In this document: positions 51,771 to 55,115 of the stretch, piece by piece
Layout of the letters: each line of letters opens with the position of its first letter
Numbering within the stretch: position 1 is the first letter of the stretch
Assembly: GCA_022539475.1 (NCBI GenBank)
Contig: VCMS01000137.1
Location: 277,861-332,975, forward strand
Direction of reading: 5' to 3'
Source of the DNA: Gracilaria domingensis
Lineage: Eukaryota > Rhodophyta > Florideophyceae > Gracilariales > Gracilariaceae
DNA: 55,115 nucleotides
Translations under genes and position numbers: made by a program
The notes under the pieces: model-generated
What the model was told of the DNA's origin: nothing
Seen by the model: the letters and a program-made list of their open reading frames with translations, nothing else
The model's database searches: none

Positions 51771-52990
51771 GTGCGAGACGACCACGCGAGCGATTTCGTT
51801 TTCCTCCTCTGGAGTGTATTTAAGCACGTCGGCATGACGGTCTCCAATCCGGCCTCCCCGGTCTCTTCTAACAGCGACTCCGGTCCACCCCTCTCCACGC
51901 GTACTGCGGTAGTGTCTCCTCCGATACCTCGGCGCGCTCTCCCTTCTCTCTCGCTTCCAGCGCTTTCGTCTCTTCCTCGCGCGCTTCCCGCGATGCCGAA
52001 CCCGAATCAGGGTAGCAACCAACCGCCTGGCGGGTCTCAGAACCAATACGTTGGTGGTTTCGCTGGGCCTTCACACCCTTCCTCCTCTGGAGTGCCTCTC
52101 TCACAGCCGTCTTCCGCTGGCGTTCCGTTTCCGCAACCGGTCAATCCGGGATTTCACACGGCTCCTCTTCCCCAGACGGGTGGTCAACTTCCGCCCCCGG
52201 CGTCTGTACCGCAGTGGAACTGGATCGCTCCTGCTGTTCCGGTCCAACCGGTAGTCAACCCGTATGCGGGCGCGTGGGCGTCGTATGACGAACTCGACAA
52301 CGTCGACCCTCGCAGCAATCCCACACCGTTCTTACGGGCTCCGTGGTTTCATCCGCAAGGCGTGACCAATCGTTCCCTCGTCGAGGCGTATGCCGATGGC
52401 AGTGGTCACCTCCCAGGAGGCGTGCCACGTCTGGATGACGGTGACGTTCGACTGGCATTACCGGATTACCGTGCCTACCAACGCGCTCGTCCACCATCGT
52501 GGTCAGTCGCACAACTCCGCCCGAGCGGCCATGGTTCGCGTAGCGCACATGCGCATGTTTCGCACGTACTCAGAGCGCCCGATTCCGGCGAACTTCCGTT
52601 TCGACGTGGCCTTCTTCCGAACACTCGGCGAAATCCAATATGGAGAGAATCTTGCCCGGCTCGCCGGTGTGGTGGAGCGTTACCAGAACGTCCCCGTTCA
52701 CCAGGATCTCCTGTGCTGGACCCGTCCGCTTCTGCGTGCAGAATTTCGATATCTCCCACGCGTACCGCGGTCCAACTACCTTCAAACAAATGATCCGTCC
52801 CGAAACGACGTGCCCGCTCCCGATGGGGTTTACCTTATCCCGTATCAAAACATGGGAGGTCAAACCGTATTCGTCCGCGCCACATGCCGTGGGAGATATG
52901 TTCCTCTCCCTTGTGTGTGGGCGTCCGCTGGACGGTCTCCGTGGCTGTTTACGGTGCGTAACTCCCCTCCCTGTCTCACGTTGTGTCTAG
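51771..52990 (+). pseudogene. Proline-rich gag-like protein, frameshifted
   Basis: The first register (51771 to ~52400) encodes a Ser/Pro-rich region with repeats such as HPSSSGVPLSQPSSAGVPFP, then WNWIAPAVPVQPVVNPYAGA and RAPWFHPQGVTNRSLVEAYA. From about 52400 the better coding register is +1, with WMTVTFDWHYRITVPTNALV, RMFRTYSERPIPANFRFDVA and GVVERYQNVPVHQDLLCWTR to ~52990. A globular part after a proline-rich start recalls structural proteins of retroelements, but I do not recognise a family and no zinc knuckle is seen. Continuation beyond 52990 is unclear. Confidence 0.4.
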
Positions 52991-53027
52991 GTTAGTTAGG
53001 CTCTGTGACAAACCCGTTTAAACGAAG

Positions 53028-53300
53028 ATGGTGACGTTCGTCCTCACGGAGTGTGGCGGCCAGCGAACACGCCGGATGTATCTCCTCAACGAGTATAAAT
53101 ACCAGTATTCGACTGTCGCGTTTAGTTCCCCGCGCTTGCGGAACTCATCCCGAGCCGTTGGATCTCCACTATCCCGCTTGGCGGTAATGGAAACTTACTC
53201 GGAGTGGTATTGCCTCTTTGCGAAGTTGATTGAATCGACGTCGACTGCACCAGTTCTCGTTCCGCAGACGCGACGCGCAAGAACGCAAGGGCGATCATAA
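53028..53300 (+). CDS. Short frame after the gag-like region
   Basis: A 90-codon frame starts MVTFVLTECGGQRTRRMYLL and ends in an Arg-rich tail. Strand and order suggest it continues the preceding gag-like coding. There is no recognised domain, and it may be chance. Confidence 0.2.
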   Translation: MVTFVLTECGGQRTRRMYLLNEYKYQYSTVAFSSPRLRNSSRAVGSPLSRLAVMETYSEWYCLFAKLIESTSTAPVLVPQTRRARTQGRS

Positions 53301-53711
53301 TGCCATTGACCGGTCTCCGGGTCAGCACCCGGCCCCACTGGTCGGGCCGATTACATTAACTACGATCCCTGGACACGGGCTGGCCGATACCAACGCGAGG
53401 CGGAACTTCATCGGAAATGCCACGCGAGTCATCCCTCCGGGCACCAACCGGGTTATCATGATGATGAGTTCTTCACCCTGTCGGGGCATCAAAACATCAT
53501 GATTGAAATGACGCTCCCGAAATGACAGGTGACGGACTATCGGCGATGACAACTTTCGCAGCAGCTCCAGTGGAAGGGCGCCAGTACCAGCCATTCAGCA
53601 AGGCAGGTCCCCAAGGGATGTCAACGCGATTCTTCCGACTCCGGGTGGAGATGTTCCGCCTCTGCGCCTCTAGCGGCCTCCTGGGCCCGTAGGGCTCCTG
53701 TTCCTACGTCT

Positions 53712-54005
53712 GTGGCGGATTCCGACTCCAGCGCGAGAATGTTAGCTTCCGCCGTGCTGATGGCTCGGCGTCGGCTACGCCCGAACAACCGCGAACGCCG
53801 GGACTTACCGACGAAGACACGTGCTGCCGTGATGCTCAATGTCCTCAGCGCAGGCTGGTATCTCCGACTCGACATTCTGGCGTACAGTCTCGGCGCAGAG
53901 CGCGAACGCGCTAAAATTGCGCAGCTTGACGATAACGCTGGAGACAGCAGGAATCCGAAGTTAACTCGTGCCAGCTTCTGCTCTGGGAGTCCATTTCTAA
54001 GCTGA
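53712..54005 (+). CDS. Short basic frame, possible end of the gag-like unit
   Basis: The frame encodes 97 residues. The centre has RRLRPNNRERRDLPTKTRAA followed by VMLNVLSAGWYLRLDILAYS, which looks like a genuine amphipathic segment, then ERERAKIAQLDD. It is on the same strand as 51771-52990. Opposite-strand frames of similar length exist, so coding status is uncertain. Confidence 0.25.
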   Translation: MADSDSSARMLASAVLMARRRLRPNNRERRDLPTKTRAAVMLNVLSAGWYLRLDILAYSLGAERERAKIAQLDDNAGDSRNPKLTRASFCSGSPFLS

Positions 54006-54099
54006 TACCCAATAACTTGGCCGTTGTGCCTGCATCGACTAGCGAGCCACAACATAGTAACATTGACCAGTAAACTAGTGAACTCTTCTTGATCTCAAG

Positions 54100-54345
54100 A
54101 CTTCTTCCCTTCTTCCAAGGTGATAACTTCTTAACTTCTCCCTTCCGGGGTATCTTCCGTCTGAACGGAGATGGCTTCTATAACCTACTTACGAGTGCTT
54201 CTTCCTCTTACGACGTGCTTCAACTCCTCTTACGAGTTCATCTTCCTCTTACGAGTGCTTCTTCTCTTCTGAGGCTTCCTTTTCCTCTTCATAGTAGTCT
54301 TCTTCCTCTTGCGAGTGCTTCTTAACTTTCTCCTCTTACTGAGAA
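54100..54345 (+). repeat. Degenerate pyrimidine-rich tandem repeat
   Basis: At least five imperfect copies of a unit like CTTCTTCCTCTTACGAGTGC occur between 54195 and 54330, preceded by weaker copies from 54100. The plus strand is almost entirely C/T with periodic ACGAGT. Confidence 0.75.
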
Positions 54346-55115
54346 GCACGTTACACATCGAACTTTACAAACTGTCCTTCTCAATAGGAGTGTCTCCTCA
54401 CCACGCTAGACAGATAGCCGGTACATGTACTCCTCTGGAGGTTAAGTCGCAGCCATCACAGACTGATTCCGCGATTGAGTGTTGTGCGTTCGTATAACCG
54501 TTCGTGCGCGGTACGCCGATACACGCTTTCCGTTCTCCAGCGACGATGTGTTAACCGACATCGCTTGATGTAGATTAATGCCGCCAACGACGTTAGTACG
54601 ACGGTGGTTACTCACGATCTTCGATCGGCGAGGTAGTGCTCCACGGGTCGTCCGAGTCCCGTCGGAAGCGGCGGATAGCATACAGCGTACCTGGCTATGA
54701 ACATTACTCCCTTCGGTGTTCCAACTGTGCCACCCACTATGTGGTCGACAACGAACTTCGTTTCGAGTAAACTACCCCGCTTCGAGCTCTTCCTGCGAAG
54801 TAACTCAGCGTGACCGCGGGGTGCCGTTACATAGTCACCAAGCGGTGCTGTAGAGTATCTCCTGACGCCTCGGCAGGTAAGTTGTCCTCCGACCTGAGTC
54901 GGTCGCTTCCGGAATCGTCGGGTCTTCGTCAAGCAGCTTCGCCGCTTTCGGGCGGGTCGCGAACGGCTACGTTTCACGCGGTAGTTCCCGTCTTCCGACG
55001 GTGAAGAGACAAGACGCGGAGGCGGATGTTCACCACGGCACGTGCCGGTTCACGTGACGACACGCGACCAAATTGCGCCCGTTTTCTGCGGTAGTAAGCA
55101 CTGCCACAGCTGTGA
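54346..55115. other. Unassigned window end
   Basis: No frame or repeat can be supported. Sequence quality and composition resemble the preceding LTR-like stretch, so it may still be inside the same retroelement, which would extend past the window. Confidence 0.4.

Noticed and set aside
1..55115. CRISPR arrays, rRNA genes and organellar DNA
   Set aside because: No regularly spaced repeats with unique spacers, no conserved rRNA segments and no organellar gene content were seen.

Overview
The window is nuclear eukaryotic DNA. It holds a spliceosome subunit (SF3B3), an RNA polymerase II subunit (RPB7), a cytosolic ribosomal protein (uS5/RPS2) and a GTAAGT...TACTAAC...AG intron in the RNA-ligase gene RtcB. 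Host genes are compact and almost intronless, sitting as islands among decayed transposons. That layout fits a red alga best (inference, moderate confidence; another intron-poor alga or protist cannot be excluded). Several clearly coding regions carry 1-2 nt frameshifts, including the single-copy SF3B3 gene, so some breaks may be residual assembly indels rather than biology. Region 1 (1-12.9 kb): probably the inner part of a large, cargo-bearing DNA transposon whose left end lies outside the window. A leftward block encodes a ParB-like-domain protein. A rightward block encodes an unknown protein with a nuclear localisation motif, a beta-class DNA N6-adenine/N4-cytosine methyltransferase, a SET-domain protein and a repetitive, partly coiled-coil protein. 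The two blocks diverge from an elaborate palindrome: four ~72-bp hairpins inside ~330-bp inverted arms, with outer inverted arms that each carry the same TTTAAA promoter. A Plavaka-type transposase converges from the right and is interrupted by two in-frame TAA codons. Region 2 (12.9-22.2 kb): hairpins and an exact 140-bp duplication, then a leftward, 3'-truncated Ty3/gypsy retrotransposon (gag, protease, reverse transcriptase, RNase H, part of integrase) with several nonsense codons, its LTR/leader-like sequence, and a decayed DIRS-like RNase H remnant. Region 3 (22.2-28.9 kb): gene-poor; a tRNA-like A-box/B-box sequence is the only structure seen. Region 4 (28.9-42.3 kb): host gene island with a coiled-coil protein, RtcB (two exons), a hAT-like MITE, a cysteine-rich alpha-kinase-fold protein lacking catalytic acids, SF3B3, RPB7 and RPS2. 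Region 5 (43.9-50.6 kb): a mosaic. A transposon-associated accessory pseudogene is followed by directly abutting fragments of unrelated housekeeping genes: eIF3c (internal piece), Sof1/DCAF13 (5' part), a homeodomain-Agenet protein (5'-truncated) and a fused pseudouridine glycosidase-kinase (internal piece). An intact PIF/Harbinger transposase follows. The Sof1/homeodomain piece is an extremely G+C-rich island with sharp edges. The mosaic is either transposon-mediated capture, repair filler or a chimeric assembly. Region 6 (50.6-55.1 kb): LTR-like and proline-rich gag-like sequence of an unrecognised retroelement, plus a pyrimidine-rich tandem repeat.
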